Position numbers and translations under genes: made by a program. 64,000 nucleotides of DNA from Trichocoleus sp. FACHB-46 (GTDB lineage Bacteria; Cyanobacteriota; Cyanobacteriia; FACHB-46): NCBI RefSeq assembly GCF_014695385.1, contig NZ_JACJOD010000013.1, forward strand, positions 525,519 to 589,518, given 5' to 3'. How positions within the stretch are numbered: the first letter of the stretch is position 1; each line of letters opens with the position of its first letter. Shown here piece after piece: positions 8,181 to 17,123 of the stretch. A model generated the notes under the pieces. The model was not told where the DNA came from, did not search any database, and was given only the letters and a program-made list of their open reading frames with translations.

Positions 8181-9464
8181 ATGAACCCTGTCTTGACTCA
8201 ATTCGGCGCTCAAATGTCCCAGTTAACTGGGGTGCGAGCCATTATGAAAGACATTATTGAAACGCTGCGAGCCGGAGATGGTCAAGAGTTCATCAATTTA
8301 AGTGCTGGAAATCCGGTGATTTTGCCCGAAGTGGAACAACTGTGGCGAGATTGCACCGCAGAACTCCTAGCCAGCAATGAATATGGAGAAGTGGTTTGTC
8401 GTTATGGGTCAAGCCAAGGTTACCAACCACTGATTGAGGCGATTGCCCAAGATTTTAATCAGCGCTATGGGCTCAAATTGAGCGATCGCAACATCCTGAT
8501 TACACCAGGTAGCCAAGCCCTGTACTTCTATGCTGCAAATGCTTTTGGCGGCTATACCACTAGCGGCAACCTGAAGCAAATTGTCCTGCCTCTTAGCCCT
8601 GATTACACAGGCTATGGCGGCGTTACCTTAATTCCCGAAGCTTTAGTTGCTTATAAGCCAGCACTAGATATTGACGCTAGCGCTCACCGCTTCAAGTATC
8701 GCCCCGACTTCAGTCAACTGGAAATTAACGAAACTACAGGGTTTGTTTTATTTTCGCGGCCTTGCAACCCAACGGGTAACGTCCTCACCGACGAAGAGGT
8801 GCAAAAAATTGCCGCCCTCGCTACTCCTCACAATGTTCCGGTTTTGATTGACTCCGCTTATGCGTCACCCTTCCCAGCCTTGAACTTTACGGACATGACT
8901 CCGGCGTTTGGTGACAATATCGTTCACTGCATGAGCTTATCTAAAGCAGGGCTACCGGGAGAACGGGTAGGGATTGCGATCGGAGATGAGCAAGTGATCC
9001 GAGTGTTGGAGTCATTCCAAACCAATCTTTGCATTCACTCTTCTCGTTACGGCCAAGCGATTGCTGCCCGTGCGATCGCTTCAGGAGCCTTAGCAGAAAT
9101 CTCAACTCAAGTGATTCGCCCTTACTACCAAGAAAAATTTACCGTCGTGGAGACGAGCCTCGATCAAGCAATGCCCCAGGAAATTCCTTGGCTGCTCCAT
9201 CGCGGAGAAGGTGCTATTTTCGCCTGGCTGTGGCTCCAAGACTTGCCCCTCACAGATTGGGAGTTTTACCAGCGACTCAAACAGGTGGGTGTTATTGTGG
9301 TCCCCGGCAGCTCGTTTTTTCCAGGCTTGCGTGAAGATTGGCCCCACAAGCAGCAGTGCATTCGCATTAGCCTCACCGCTAGCAACGAAGAAATTGCCAT
9401 AGGCATGCAACGTTTAGCCAAAGTGGTTGCAGAAGTTTATCAATTGGCAGCCGCAAGTGAATGA
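8181..9464 (+). CDS. avtA: Valine--pyruvate aminotransferase
   Basis: A 427-residue fold-type I PLP aminotransferase of the AvtA group, which interconverts valine plus pyruvate and 2-oxoisovalerate plus alanine. Visible marks are INLSAGNP near residue 38, the NPTGN motif at 196-200 and the PLP-binding Lys255 in SLSKAGLPGERVG. Related aminotransferases of other substrate specificity share these, so the substrate is assigned by overall similarity (the LTGVRAIMKDI start and the NPVILPEVE segment). It is followed after 9 bases by rimM, so the two may be cotranscribed. Confidence 0.86.
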   Translation: MNPVLTQFGAQMSQLTGVRAIMKDIIETLRAGDGQEFINLSAGNPVILPEVEQLWRDCTAELLASNEYGEVVCRYGSSQGYQPLIEAIAQDFNQRYGLKLSDRNILITPGSQALYFYAANAFGGYTTSGNLKQIVLPLSPDYTGYGGVTLIPEALVAYKPALDIDASAHRFKYRPDFSQLEINETTGFVLFSRPCNPTGNVLTDEEVQKIAALATPHNVPVLIDSAYASPFPALNFTDMTPAFGDNIVHCMSLSKAGLPGERVGIAIGDEQVIRVLESFQTNLCIHSSRYGQAIAARAIASGALAEISTQVIRPYYQEKFTVVETSLDQAMPQEIPWLLHRGEGAIFAWLWLQDLPLTDWEFYQRLKQVGVIVVPGSSFFPGLREDWPHKQQCIRISLTASNEEIAIGMQRLAKVVAEVYQLAAASE

Positions 9465-9473
9465 GTTTCTTCC

Positions 9474-10094
9474 ATGATCCGCGAGAACCCCATGTCTGAG
9501 AGCCGTAAAACTAATCCTTCCCAGACCAATACCACCCCGCCAAGTTTGGCCACAGTTCCTGAAGGTTGGCTACAAATTGGTAAAATTGTCGCCGCTCAAG
9601 GCTTGAAAGGCGAAGTGCGGGTTTACCCAGACTCCGACTTTCCAGAACGCTTTGAGCAGCCGGGAACCCGTTGGCTATTGCCCACCGATGCGACTGAACC
9701 CCAACCGATTGAGTTGATCAAGGGCCGCTATTTGCATGGCAAAAACATGTATATCTTGCAGTTGGCAGGCATTAGCGATCGCGACCAAGCTGAGGCGCTA
9801 AAAGGCTGCAAGTTATTAGTGCCAGAAAGCGATCGCCCCCAATTAGAAGAAGGAGAATTCCACGTCATCGACTTGATCGGCTTAGACGTGTTTGATCAAG
9901 CGACGCAAGCGCTGCTAGGTACAGTCACAGATGTGATTCCTGCTGGAAACGATTTGCTAGAAGTCAAACTGGTCGCTCCTTCAAATCCTAAGCAACCCAC
10001 GGTTTTAGTTCCATTCGTCAAGGAGATTGTCCCTGTGGTAGACTTAGCGGCCCGGAGAGTGGAACTGACTCCGCCAGTGGGACTAATCGAATAG
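9474..10094 (+). CDS. rimM: 16S rRNA processing protein RimM
   Basis: Assembly factor for the head of the 30S ribosomal subunit; it binds ribosomal protein S19. The protein has a Ser/Thr/Pro-rich, probably disordered N-terminus of about 30 residues, then the RimM domain ([18 protein letters not shown] near residue 37) and a PRC-barrel domain (from about residue 118, with [12 protein letters not shown]), ending PPVGLIE. Length 206 is slightly above the usual 170-190 because of the N-terminal extension. ATG at 9492 is a possible alternative start. It lies 9 bases after avtA and converges with the kinase gene that ends at 10104. Confidence 0.95.
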   Translation: MIRENPMSESRKTNPSQTNTTPPSLATVPEGWLQIGKIVAAQGLKGEVRVYPDSDFPERFEQPGTRWLLPTDATEPQPIELIKGRYLHGKNMYILQLAGISDRDQAEALKGCKLLVPESDRPQLEEGEFHVIDLIGLDVFDQATQALLGTVTDVIPAGNDLLEVKLVAPSNPKQPTVLVPFVKEIVPVVDLAARRVELTPPVGLIE

Positions 10095-10103
10095 GTCAGA
10101 CGA

Positions 10104-11480
10104 TTACACCAACGGTAGGAGAATCGTAAACTCCGTCCCAACCCCTAGTTGCGATCGCAGTTCAAATTTGCCTCCATGTCTAGCTGTCACAATTTGATAA
10201 CTCATGGACAAACTAGTTTCCTTCGCAGCCCGTTTCTCTACGGAAAACGATTCCAAAATGCGTTGATGTTGTTCTGGAGCCAAACCGGGGCCATTATCGG
10301 CGATTTTTACGGAAACCCAACGAGTTCCGGAAGCGACACTGAGTAGCTTAGCGGGACAAACTTGAGTGGTAATTTCAATCTGAGGCTTTTGGGGCGGAGC
10401 CAGAATACCTGGACTGCAATACTCAATGGCTAGCTCTTGTCGAACCGCTTGATTAATTAAGGCATCGACCGCGTTCGTCAAAATATTCATAAAAACTTGG
10501 CTGAGCTGCCCCGAAAAACATGAAACTGGTGGGAGCTGACCATAGTTTCTAACAATCTGAATTTCCCCAGTCAAGCGGCTTTTCAGGAGTAGCAAAATGT
10601 TGTCGAGGCACTCATGCAAATCGGCTGGCTTCGGATAAACCTCATCAATATGACAAAAGTTTTGCAGGCTGGTTGCTAGTTTGGATAACCGTTCTGCTCC
10701 GGAGCGAATACTAGCAATAGTATGGGGGAGATCCTTGATGACATACTCCAATTCCAAGTCTTCTTGTAAATTGAGAATCTCTTCTGGGGGTTCTGTCAGA
10801 CAAGCTTGATAGGCAGCAATTAACTCCAGCAAGTTCTGGCTATAGCTGGAAACATGGGTTAAATTGCCCCAAATAAAACTGACTGGATCTAAGATTTCGT
10901 GTGCAATCCCATCTACTAAGCGCCCCAAACTGGCCATTTTCTCAGTCTGAATCATTTGGGCTTGCGCTCTCTCGTACCTCACCTGCGTCTCAATGCCACG
11001 AATTTGCCAGTAAGCAATGTTTAACTCGTGCATGTTGAGCAGTTGATAGGTTTGGGGTTCTGTGTAAACTACAATCGGCTCCCCTAGCAACTCGCGCGAT
11101 CGCCGTAGAGCTTGCTGAGCTGCTGTCACAATGGGGGTGCTGGCAGGCAAAACTAGCAGCTTGGTTCGGGCATAACTGTACAGCACGCTCAAAGGTTGGT
11201 TGAGAAACAATTCTAGTCCTTGAGGACGTAGCAAATATTCCAAAAATTGCTGCCGAGAAATCATCCCGACAAACTCACCTTGCTCTAGCAAAATTACCCC
11301 TGGCAGCAAGGGGTTTTTTTCAAAAACCTGAGCAATTTCTGACCCTAAATGGCTGAGTTCAACTTGAAAGCTATAGAGCCGTAGGTCCTGTAGTGGAGAC
11401 TCTAAACTGAGGGCCAGCCCATTTCCTTCTGAGAGAGCGGGTGGAATAAAGTGAGAACTGGATTGATTTAGCACAAGCAC
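10104..11480 (-). CDS. CBS-like sensor histidine kinase paralog with eroded ATP lid
   Basis: A 458-residue soluble protein, start GTG. Residues 25-160 look like a pair of CBS-like sensory repeats (NPLLPGVILLEQGEFVGMIS and EPIVVYTEPQTYQLLNMHEL). A short coiled linker with QMIQTEKMASLGR leads to the phosphoacceptor box with His194 in GIAHEILDP. The N box (NILTNAVDAL) and G1 box (DNGPGLAP) are intact, but the F box is SFSVEKR and the G2 position reads ETSLSM where the neighbouring paralog has GTGLGL. ATP-lid function is therefore doubtful. No response regulator is adjacent. It is a tandem duplicate of the gene at 11892-13283. Confidence 0.82.
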   Translation of the reverse strand: MLVLNQSSSHFIPPALSEGNGLALSLESPLQDLRLYSFQVELSHLGSEIAQVFEKNPLLPGVILLEQGEFVGMISRQQFLEYLLRPQGLELFLNQPLSVLYSYARTKLLVLPASTPIVTAAQQALRRSRELLGEPIVVYTEPQTYQLLNMHELNIAYWQIRGIETQVRYERAQAQMIQTEKMASLGRLVDGIAHEILDPVSFIWGNLTHVSSYSQNLLELIAAYQACLTEPPEEILNLQEDLELEYVIKDLPHTIASIRSGAERLSKLATSLQNFCHIDEVYPKPADLHECLDNILLLLKSRLTGEIQIVRNYGQLPPVSCFSGQLSQVFMNILTNAVDALINQAVRQELAIEYCSPGILAPPQKPQIEITTQVCPAKLLSVASGTRWVSVKIADNGPGLAPEQHQRILESFSVEKRAAKETSLSMSYQIVTARHGGKFELRSQLGVGTEFTILLPLV

Positions 11481-11891
11481 TCAACTCTCCCAGACACCCT
11501 AAACTACATCCCTTGAAACAGAACCAGAACCAGCACCAGCTTTAGTCATCAAGTCTAGCTACACCTTAGGCACAGCAGCCGTAGTCAGGTTAGCCTTTAC
11601 AATACCTTGGCCTCGGCAATATCGGCTTCTGCCTTTCAATATAGGTGCTATAGCAATCCCAAATGGGGTGCGGCCCTCACAACCCACCAACCTAATAAAT
11701 CATTTAGGACGGCGATCGCAGTATAGAGGTTGAGAAGCGGTAAATCGTCCGCAAAACTATCAGGACTAACTCAGTTCTAATGCCTTCAGCTCAACTTACT
11801 CCGTAATTTCTGATAGTTGAATTTCTGGAAGAATAGGCTATATCTCTCAAATCTTGCCAACTTCGATCGCTAACCCGCTAAGTCTTTGACA
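11481..11891. other. Spacer between the two tandem kinase genes
   Basis: 411 bases with one HIP1-like GGCGATCGC site near 11713. There is no ORF with a ribosome-binding site and no clear terminator. It presumably carries the promoter of the downstream kinase gene (10104-11480). Confidence 0.35.
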
Positions 11892-13283
11892 TTAGGGTAT
11901 AGAGACAATGGGCAGCCGAATTTCAAATTCAGTCCCGACTCCAGGTTGCGATCGCAAGCTCAGCTGCCCTTGGTGCTTTTCAGTCACAATCTGATGACTA
12001 ATAGCTAACCCAAGCCCGGTACCTTGGCCCACTGGCTTGGTCGTAAAGAAATTTTCAAAAATTCTTGCTTGAATCTCACTGGGTATGCCGCAACCATTAT
12101 CAGCAATCTCAATCACAACCCACTCATCAGACTTGAAAGATGCTGATGACTCAACCCTCAAAACTGTGGTTGAAATTTTAATTTGCGGCTGCCAAGAATT
12201 TGTTGTTGTAACTGGCTGTTTTGCCAAAATTCCGTTTAGCTTCTGCTCATTAGTGGTATTGTCTGTTTTCTCAGCTAATGCATCAATGGCGTTGCTAATC
12301 AAATTCATAAACACTTGGCTGATCTGACCGGGATAGCAATTAATTAGAGGTAAATCTCCATAATGCTTCACTACCTCGACGCCGTACTTCAGGCGATTAC
12401 CCAAAATCAGCAAGGTGTTATCAATACATTCATGCATATCTGTCGCTCGAAGCTTTGCTTCATCCATGTGTGAGAAGCTACGCAGGCCCCCCACAATTCT
12501 TTTAAGGCGTTCTGCGCCCATTCGCATGCTGTCAATTACCTGCGGCAAATCTTGAAGCAAAAAATCAAATTCAATTTCTGCTTTTTCTTGCTGGACTAGG
12601 GTGCTATCAAGAGAAACTTGAGCTATTTCCTGGTCATAAGTTGACACCAGTCTAATCAAGTCCTGACTGTATCTAGATAAATATCCTAAATTTCCCCAAA
12701 TAAAATTTACAGGATTTAGAATCTCATGAGCCACACCTGCCACCATTCGACCTAGACTCGCCATTTTCTCTGTCTGGATCATTTGAGCTTGAGTTCGCTC
12801 ATGGAGTAGCTGAGTGGTCAACTCATGAATTTTAGCTTGGGCTACTAATAGTTGATGTACATCTAATAAACGGTAAACTGAAGGCTCTATCTGTACAATA
12901 ATCGGCTCATAAATCAGCTCTAGCGATCGCGCTAACGATTGCCGAGTCGCAGCCACAATTGAAGTACCACCTAGTAAGATTAAAGTTTCACTTTTAGTGA
13001 AGTTATAGAGTACCTTTAGAGGCCGTTTAGAAAATAGTTCCACCCCATAAGGACGGCTCATTTGCTCTAGAAACCTACGACGTGAAATACCACCAATCAG
13101 CTCTCCACAGTCAACTAAAATGACACCAGGTAGCAAAGGGTTCTGTTCAAATACTTGGGAAACCTCTGAGCCAAGACAATTAGAGTCAACTTGAAAGTTG
13201 TGTAGCTGTAATTCTTGCAGAGTGGACTCCAAAGACAAGGTAGGCTCTAAGAAGTCCAAATGAGATTCAGTCATCATAGCCAT
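11892..13283 (-). CDS. CBS-like sensor histidine kinase (orphan)
   Basis: A 463-residue soluble kinase with the same plan as the gene at 10104-11480: two CBS-like repeats in the first 150 residues, a linker, and HisKA/HATPase domains. All catalytic boxes are present: His186 in GVAHEILNP, N box NLISNAIDAL, G1 DNGCGIP, F box FENFFTTKP and G2 GQGTGLGL. I chose the ATG at 13283; a longer version starts with TTG at 13298. No partner regulator is adjacent, so the phosphotransfer target is unknown. A similar kinase core occurs again at 41559-43394 with a transmembrane sensor. Confidence 0.88.
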   Translation of the reverse strand: MAMMTESHLDFLEPTLSLESTLQELQLHNFQVDSNCLGSEVSQVFEQNPLLPGVILVDCGELIGGISRRRFLEQMSRPYGVELFSKRPLKVLYNFTKSETLILLGGTSIVAATRQSLARSLELIYEPIIVQIEPSVYRLLDVHQLLVAQAKIHELTTQLLHERTQAQMIQTEKMASLGRMVAGVAHEILNPVNFIWGNLGYLSRYSQDLIRLVSTYDQEIAQVSLDSTLVQQEKAEIEFDFLLQDLPQVIDSMRMGAERLKRIVGGLRSFSHMDEAKLRATDMHECIDNTLLILGNRLKYGVEVVKHYGDLPLINCYPGQISQVFMNLISNAIDALAEKTDNTTNEQKLNGILAKQPVTTTNSWQPQIKISTTVLRVESSASFKSDEWVVIEIADNGCGIPSEIQARIFENFFTTKPVGQGTGLGLAISHQIVTEKHQGQLSLRSQPGVGTEFEIRLPIVSIP

Positions 13284-13532
13284 TGGTGAGTATATCAACA
13301 GGGTGGTAACTAACTAATCAATCAAGCACACAACTGAATATCCCTATTTTGCATGACACTAGGCTTGTCTCAAATCCATTAAAGACAATCTAGATTTAAC
13401 CCAAAATTAACCTTTTGAGTGCTTAACTATGTTGAGCAATTAAATTAGTTACGCTTGGCACAGACTTTAACTCACTTCTTAAAAGAAAAAACTTATCAAC
13501 TAATTCATCGCCCATCCCTTAATTATTTTCAT

Positions 13533-13562
13533 AAAAAAAGGGCAGGTTACAGGAACCTACCC
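13533..13562 (-). terminator. Rho-independent terminator of the gene at 13656-14033
   Basis: Read on the minus strand, GGGTAGGTT pairs with AACCTGCCC (9 pairs, one G-U; plus coordinates 13554-13562 and 13540-13548) over a 5-base loop and is followed by a run of seven T (13533-13539). The 372 bases between the kinase start and the 13656 stop contain nothing else I can name. Confidence 0.85.
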
Positions 13563-13655
13563 TAGAGTTTGAAACCTCTAAAACAGAGGTGAGATTGGCT
13601 GAAAGAATGTCAGTAGTGACAATAGGTGAGCTTTAGGACTCCCTAGCGACTCAGG

Positions 13656-14033
13656 CTATTTACCTTGAAGCTTTTCAAGGTTCTTCTTGATGGTTTGTTC
13701 AACTGAAGGAGCCGCATCCTGAGAATTGGAAGGGCGATACATCTTGTCAACATCAGCGTCACCCTGAGCAGCATTTAAGCCTTTGCCTTGGGTTTCAGCT
13801 TCCTGTTTTTCTAGTCCATAGGGGTCTGGCGCTTCAATAGCTTGGTAAGCTTTTTCTTCAATACCTTTGAGCTGGGCTTCACCTTTGGTAGGGCTGCTGC
13901 TGCCCGAATACATAGAAGAAGCAGCAAAAGCAGGAGCGGCTTGCGTTACCAACAGTAATGCACAAGTAAAAGCAATTACTAAAAAGCGCACAGGACGTAG
14001 AAGAGCAGATAAGTTGATGCGAATAGATTGCAT
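13656..14033 (-). CDS. Small secreted protein, possibly low-temperature-induced type
   Basis: A 125-residue protein with a clear signal peptide: basic start, hydrophobic core, cleavage after PAFA (about residue 37). The mature part is charged, rich in Glu, Lys, Gln and Asp, with DADVDKMYRPSNSQDAAPS and a C-terminal VEQTIKKNLEKLQGK that should be helical. It resembles a cyanobacterial family I recall being annotated as low-temperature-induced or hypothetical periplasmic proteins; that name is tentative. It is monocistronic, with its own terminator about 95 bases downstream. Confidence 0.6.
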   Translation of the reverse strand: MQSIRINLSALLRPVRFLVIAFTCALLLVTQAAPAFAASSMYSGSSSPTKGEAQLKGIEEKAYQAIEAPDPYGLEKQEAETQGKGLNAAQGDADVDKMYRPSNSQDAAPSVEQTIKKNLEKLQGK

Positions 14034-14211
14034 ATAGAGCTTCTCCGAGTAACAGTTATTATGTGTTGTTAAGCAGGAATTTTGTGATTAACTTCCTGAA
14101 TGACCTGCACTTAATTTGCTGGAATCTGTGACTCTGCTGCATCTATACCCGGATAGATTCTGGAGAAATAAATTCGAAGCGAGGAGCCACAATCGTTTAA
14201 AAACCCAACTG

Positions 14212-14514
14212 TTACGAGACTGAAGATAGAAACTCTACCTGAGGTAAGAGTGGATCCTGGACAATACCAACCCCTGCAAACCCCCAACGCTTCATTAAAC
14301 CAGTGATTTGCGTGCCAGGAACGGATTCCACGGCAAAGCGATCGCTTAGATCCGAGGCATGAGTGTTTAAATAACTTAAGGCTTCGAAGTCCTCACGAAA
14401 CATTAATAAGTAACTAGATTTAGTGCCGCTAGAACTTTGACTAAAATTCGCAGTTAGATAATTGCCATCGAGTCTAGAGCGAATAATGTAATAAACCTGA
14501 GAAAGCATACTCAC
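14212..14514 (-). CDS. Conserved-looking hypothetical protein
   Basis: A 100-residue cytoplasmic protein starting MSMLSQVYYIIRSRLDGNYL. It shows alternating hydrophobic strands, a segment YLLMFREDFEALSYLNTHA, and a C-terminal GFAGVGIVQDPLLPQVEFLS. No domain I recognise. It has no signal peptide or membrane span. It sits 57 bases upstream of the ABC permease gene on the same strand, so it could be read as the first gene of that unit or, given the order on the minus strand, follow it at 14572. Confidence 0.5.
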   Translation of the reverse strand: MSMLSQVYYIIRSRLDGNYLTANFSQSSSGTKSSYLLMFREDFEALSYLNTHASDLSDRFAVESVPGTQITGLMKRWGFAGVGIVQDPLLPQVEFLSSVS

Positions 14515-14571
14515 CTCAGGGAGAAGATTAGGAGTAACTATTTACTAAGTTGCTTAAGTTGCTGGCGTTGG

Positions 14572-15663
14572 CTACTTCAAATTTTCCAAGCGAATTCGGG
14601 GGTCTACTGCTTTGAGCAACAGATCGGCTAATAGATTGCCGATGATTAACATCACAGCCCCCATCATCAAGCTAGCCATCACTACATAAAGATCCTGAGC
14701 AATCACAGCTTGCAAAATTAATCGACCTAACCCAGGCCAGTTAAAGAAAAATTCTGCAATAAAGGCACCACTCAACAGACCCGCAAATTCAAACCCTAGC
14801 AACGTAATTAAAGGGTTGATCGCGTTGCGTAGAGCATGGACATAAATGACTCGGTTTTCTGGTAAACCTTTAGCCCGTGCCGTCTGGATGTAGTCTTGCC
14901 GCAAAACATCCAGCAGTTCCCCTCGCATGATGCGCTGCAAGCCTGCAAAGCTAGTAACGCTCAGGGCTAAAGTGGGCAAAATCATGTGCCAACCCACATC
15001 TAAGATTTTGCCAATGGGGGAAAGATCATCATGGTTGATGCTGGTCATATCTCCCACGGGGAAGAGCGGCGAGGTATTTTGGGCCAAAATCAGCAACAGC
15101 AGCGCCGTGATGAAACTGGGAAACCCTTGACCCACATAACTAATGACTTGTAGCACTCGATCCGCTGTCCGATTTTGATTCACAGCGCTGACAATCCCTA
15201 GAGGAATCGCGATCGCCCAAGTGATCACCAATGAGGAAATCGCCAACAACAGCGTATTGCCGACTCGCTCCCATAACAAAGCAGCCACCGATCGCTGATA
15301 GACAAAGCTAGTGCCAAAATTCCCTTGGGGCAAAATCAGGGGAATTGGCCCCACCTTAACCACATGAGGCTTGAGGATCTGCCAAAGCCAGCGTCCGTAT
15401 TGCTCCAGCATTGGCTTATCCAAACCAAACTGTTGCTGCAACTCTTGGATTCTCTCCGGCGAAATCTTAGGATTCTGCCGCAAAGTATCGAGGTAATCTC
15501 CAGGTGCCAGTTGAATAATCGCGAAACTCAAGGCCGATGCCAGCAGTAAAGTCAGCAGTGCCTGTAATAGTCGCTTAACGACATAGACAGCCGTTTCGCT
15601 GGTAACTGAGGAGATTACCCGTTGCCCAAAAGAGTCTAGCCCACCACGCTCAGAAAGAGTCAT
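14572..15663 (-). CDS. ABC transporter permease, oligopeptide/dipeptide (DppB/OppB) type
   Basis: A 363-residue inner-membrane permease of the BPD type with about six spans. It has the N-terminal DppB pattern (span, then QLAPGDYLDTLRQNPKISPE) and the cytoplasmic EAA-like loop RQDYIQTARAKGLPENRVIYVHALRNA, which docks on the ATPase. Oligopeptide permeases normally work with a DppC-like permease, one or two ATPases and a binding protein; none is in the window, so partners must be elsewhere, as is common in cyanobacteria. It follows apt after 11 bases on the same strand and is probably cotranscribed with it. Confidence 0.9.
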   Translation of the reverse strand: MTLSERGGLDSFGQRVISSVTSETAVYVVKRLLQALLTLLLASALSFAIIQLAPGDYLDTLRQNPKISPERIQELQQQFGLDKPMLEQYGRWLWQILKPHVVKVGPIPLILPQGNFGTSFVYQRSVAALLWERVGNTLLLAISSLVITWAIAIPLGIVSAVNQNRTADRVLQVISYVGQGFPSFITALLLLILAQNTSPLFPVGDMTSINHDDLSPIGKILDVGWHMILPTLALSVTSFAGLQRIMRGELLDVLRQDYIQTARAKGLPENRVIYVHALRNAINPLITLLGFEFAGLLSGAFIAEFFFNWPGLGRLILQAVIAQDLYVVMASLMMGAVMLIIGNLLADLLLKAVDPRIRLENLK

Positions 15664-15674
15664 TCAACCTAGTA

Positions 15675-16187
15675 TTAATAATCAACCAAGGTCACAATCG
15701 GAACTTCGGGCAACCGTTCACGGCCTTTGAGGTCCCGTAGCTCGATGATAAATCCAAAGCCTACGAGGTGACAGCCTGATTGTTGCACTAACTTGGCCGT
15801 TGCCTGAGCGGTGCCACCTGTAGCAATTAAGTCATCTACAATCAAAATCCGACAGCCCGACTGAAAGGCATCTTGATGCACTTCCAAGCGATCCATGCCG
15901 TACTCCAGCTCATACTCAATCGCGTGAACTGGACCAGGCAACTTCCCAGGCTTGCGGACGGGGATGAAACCAGCTCCCAATTTGTAAGCCAGAGGAGCCC
16001 CAAAGATAAATCCTCGTGATTCCATGCCAACTACATAGTCCGCACCCAAATCGGCACACTTATCCGCTAGGGTGTCAATGGTGTAACGCAGCCCTTCTGG
16101 ATCGCGCAGTAAGGTTGTAATATCTCGGAACAGAATTCCTGGCTTAGGAAAATCGGGAATCTCACGAATGAGGGATTTCAGATCCAT
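15675..16187 (-). CDS. apt: Adenine phosphoribosyltransferase
   Basis: Purine-salvage enzyme making AMP from adenine and PRPP. With the ATG at 16187 the protein is 170 residues, the normal length, and begins with the family-typical [20 protein letters not shown]. The PRPP-binding loop [14 protein letters not shown] lies near residues 118-131 and ESRGFIFG near 57. A start at 16223 would add 12 residues outside the family pattern. It is upstream of, and closely linked to, the ABC permease gene. Confidence 0.95.
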   Translation of the reverse strand: MDLKSLIREIPDFPKPGILFRDITTLLRDPEGLRYTIDTLADKCADLGADYVVGMESRGFIFGAPLAYKLGAGFIPVRKPGKLPGPVHAIEYELEYGMDRLEVHQDAFQSGCRILIVDDLIATGGTAQATAKLVQQSGCHLVGFGFIIELRDLKGRERLPEVPIVTLVDY

Positions 16188-16496
16188 AAAATTGCGAGTA
16201 AGAATTGAGGGTGCAGTTGGCAACTATTGTCTAATTGAACCTGAAATTGGCTGCGATCGCTTGAATAAGCTTTTTAGAGCGTCAATCATTTAGTTGCCTC
16301 AGAAATCGTACAATGGAAGTTTGTAAAGTTTTGGCTGATTCTAAACATTTGGAGTTGTTATTAGCTGGGTTCGAATAATCTAAGTAGAGTTGGGGAATGA
16401 TAGAAATTGGCACATCCCCGATGCTCTGAGTGCAAAATTCTAAACTATCGGTAGGTTGCTGCTGATATTTCACCCCCTAAGGTCTAGCAAGCTGGA
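16188..16496. other. Divergent spacer apt / DUF3038 gene
   Basis: 309 bases between divergent genes. A 63-codon minus-strand reading frame (16282-16473) is present but has no recognisable domain and no ribosome-binding site, so I do not call it a gene. No paired promoter boxes are convincing. Confidence 0.3.
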
Positions 16497-17123
16497 ATGA
16501 ATGTGTCTGTGAGCGTAATGCCGTCAACGAGTCTATCCGCCCCGTCAGCTCCTTTATTCTTGGAGAATCTACCCGATCCAGACTTAAGCGCTGGCGTTTG
16601 TCCCCGTCGAGCTCGCTTAGAAATTGACCTAATGCTTTTGGCAATTGAAGCGCTGGACTTAGGGGGCTCTGAAGCGATTTTGTCAGTGGCGAAGGAGTTG
16701 GAACTCCAGGGGATTATTAAGAATCGGGTCGCTTTGTGGCGCATACGCAGCACCAACCCACTTCGTCGTTATAGCCAGCGCCAGCCCTTGACTTTAGTAG
16801 AAGCTAAGGCCCTCGTCGCGATCGCCTGTCACTTAGCTCGCCGCCTGACCGTGGTGATTCGCCAGTTATTGCTCGCCTACCAGCAACTCACAGAAAAGCA
16901 ACTTTCAGTAGAGCATCACTTCCGTTTGTATGACTACCTAGAGCGCTTCCGGGCGCACTTCCGGGCCAGAATGAACCCCCGACGCGCTGGGGTTCTAGCC
17001 TACAGCTCCGATGAGAAACTGAACGAATTGGCGCTGAGTTTGCTAGGCAAATTACTCTTCTGCACTGGCACCTTTGGTATGCAACGGTTTTGGATTAGTT
17101 TGTTTGATGGAGAGGTAGAATGA
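16497..17123 (+). CDS. DUF3038 domain protein
   Basis: A 208-residue, mostly helical, Arg/Leu-rich cytoplasmic protein of the cyanobacteria-specific DUF3038 family. Recognisable stretches are LEIDLMLLAIEALDLGGSEA near residue 45 and the C-terminal GTFGMQRFWISLFDGEV. The function is unknown. Its stop overlaps the start of the DUF4335 gene (ATGA, 17120-17123), a sign of translational coupling; this pair is recurrent in cyanobacteria, which suggests that the two products work together. Confidence 0.85.
   Translation: MNVSVSVMPSTSLSAPSAPLFLENLPDPDLSAGVCPRRARLEIDLMLLAIEALDLGGSEAILSVAKELELQGIIKNRVALWRIRSTNPLRRYSQRQPLTLVEAKALVAIACHLARRLTVVIRQLLLAYQQLTEKQLSVEHHFRLYDYLERFRAHFRARMNPRRAGVLAYSSDEKLNELALSLLGKLLFCTGTFGMQRFWISLFDGEVE

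Noticed and set aside
16282..16473. 63-codon minus-strand ORF between apt and the DUF3038 gene
   Set aside because: No ribosome-binding site, no recognisable domain, and it lies in a divergent promoter region.
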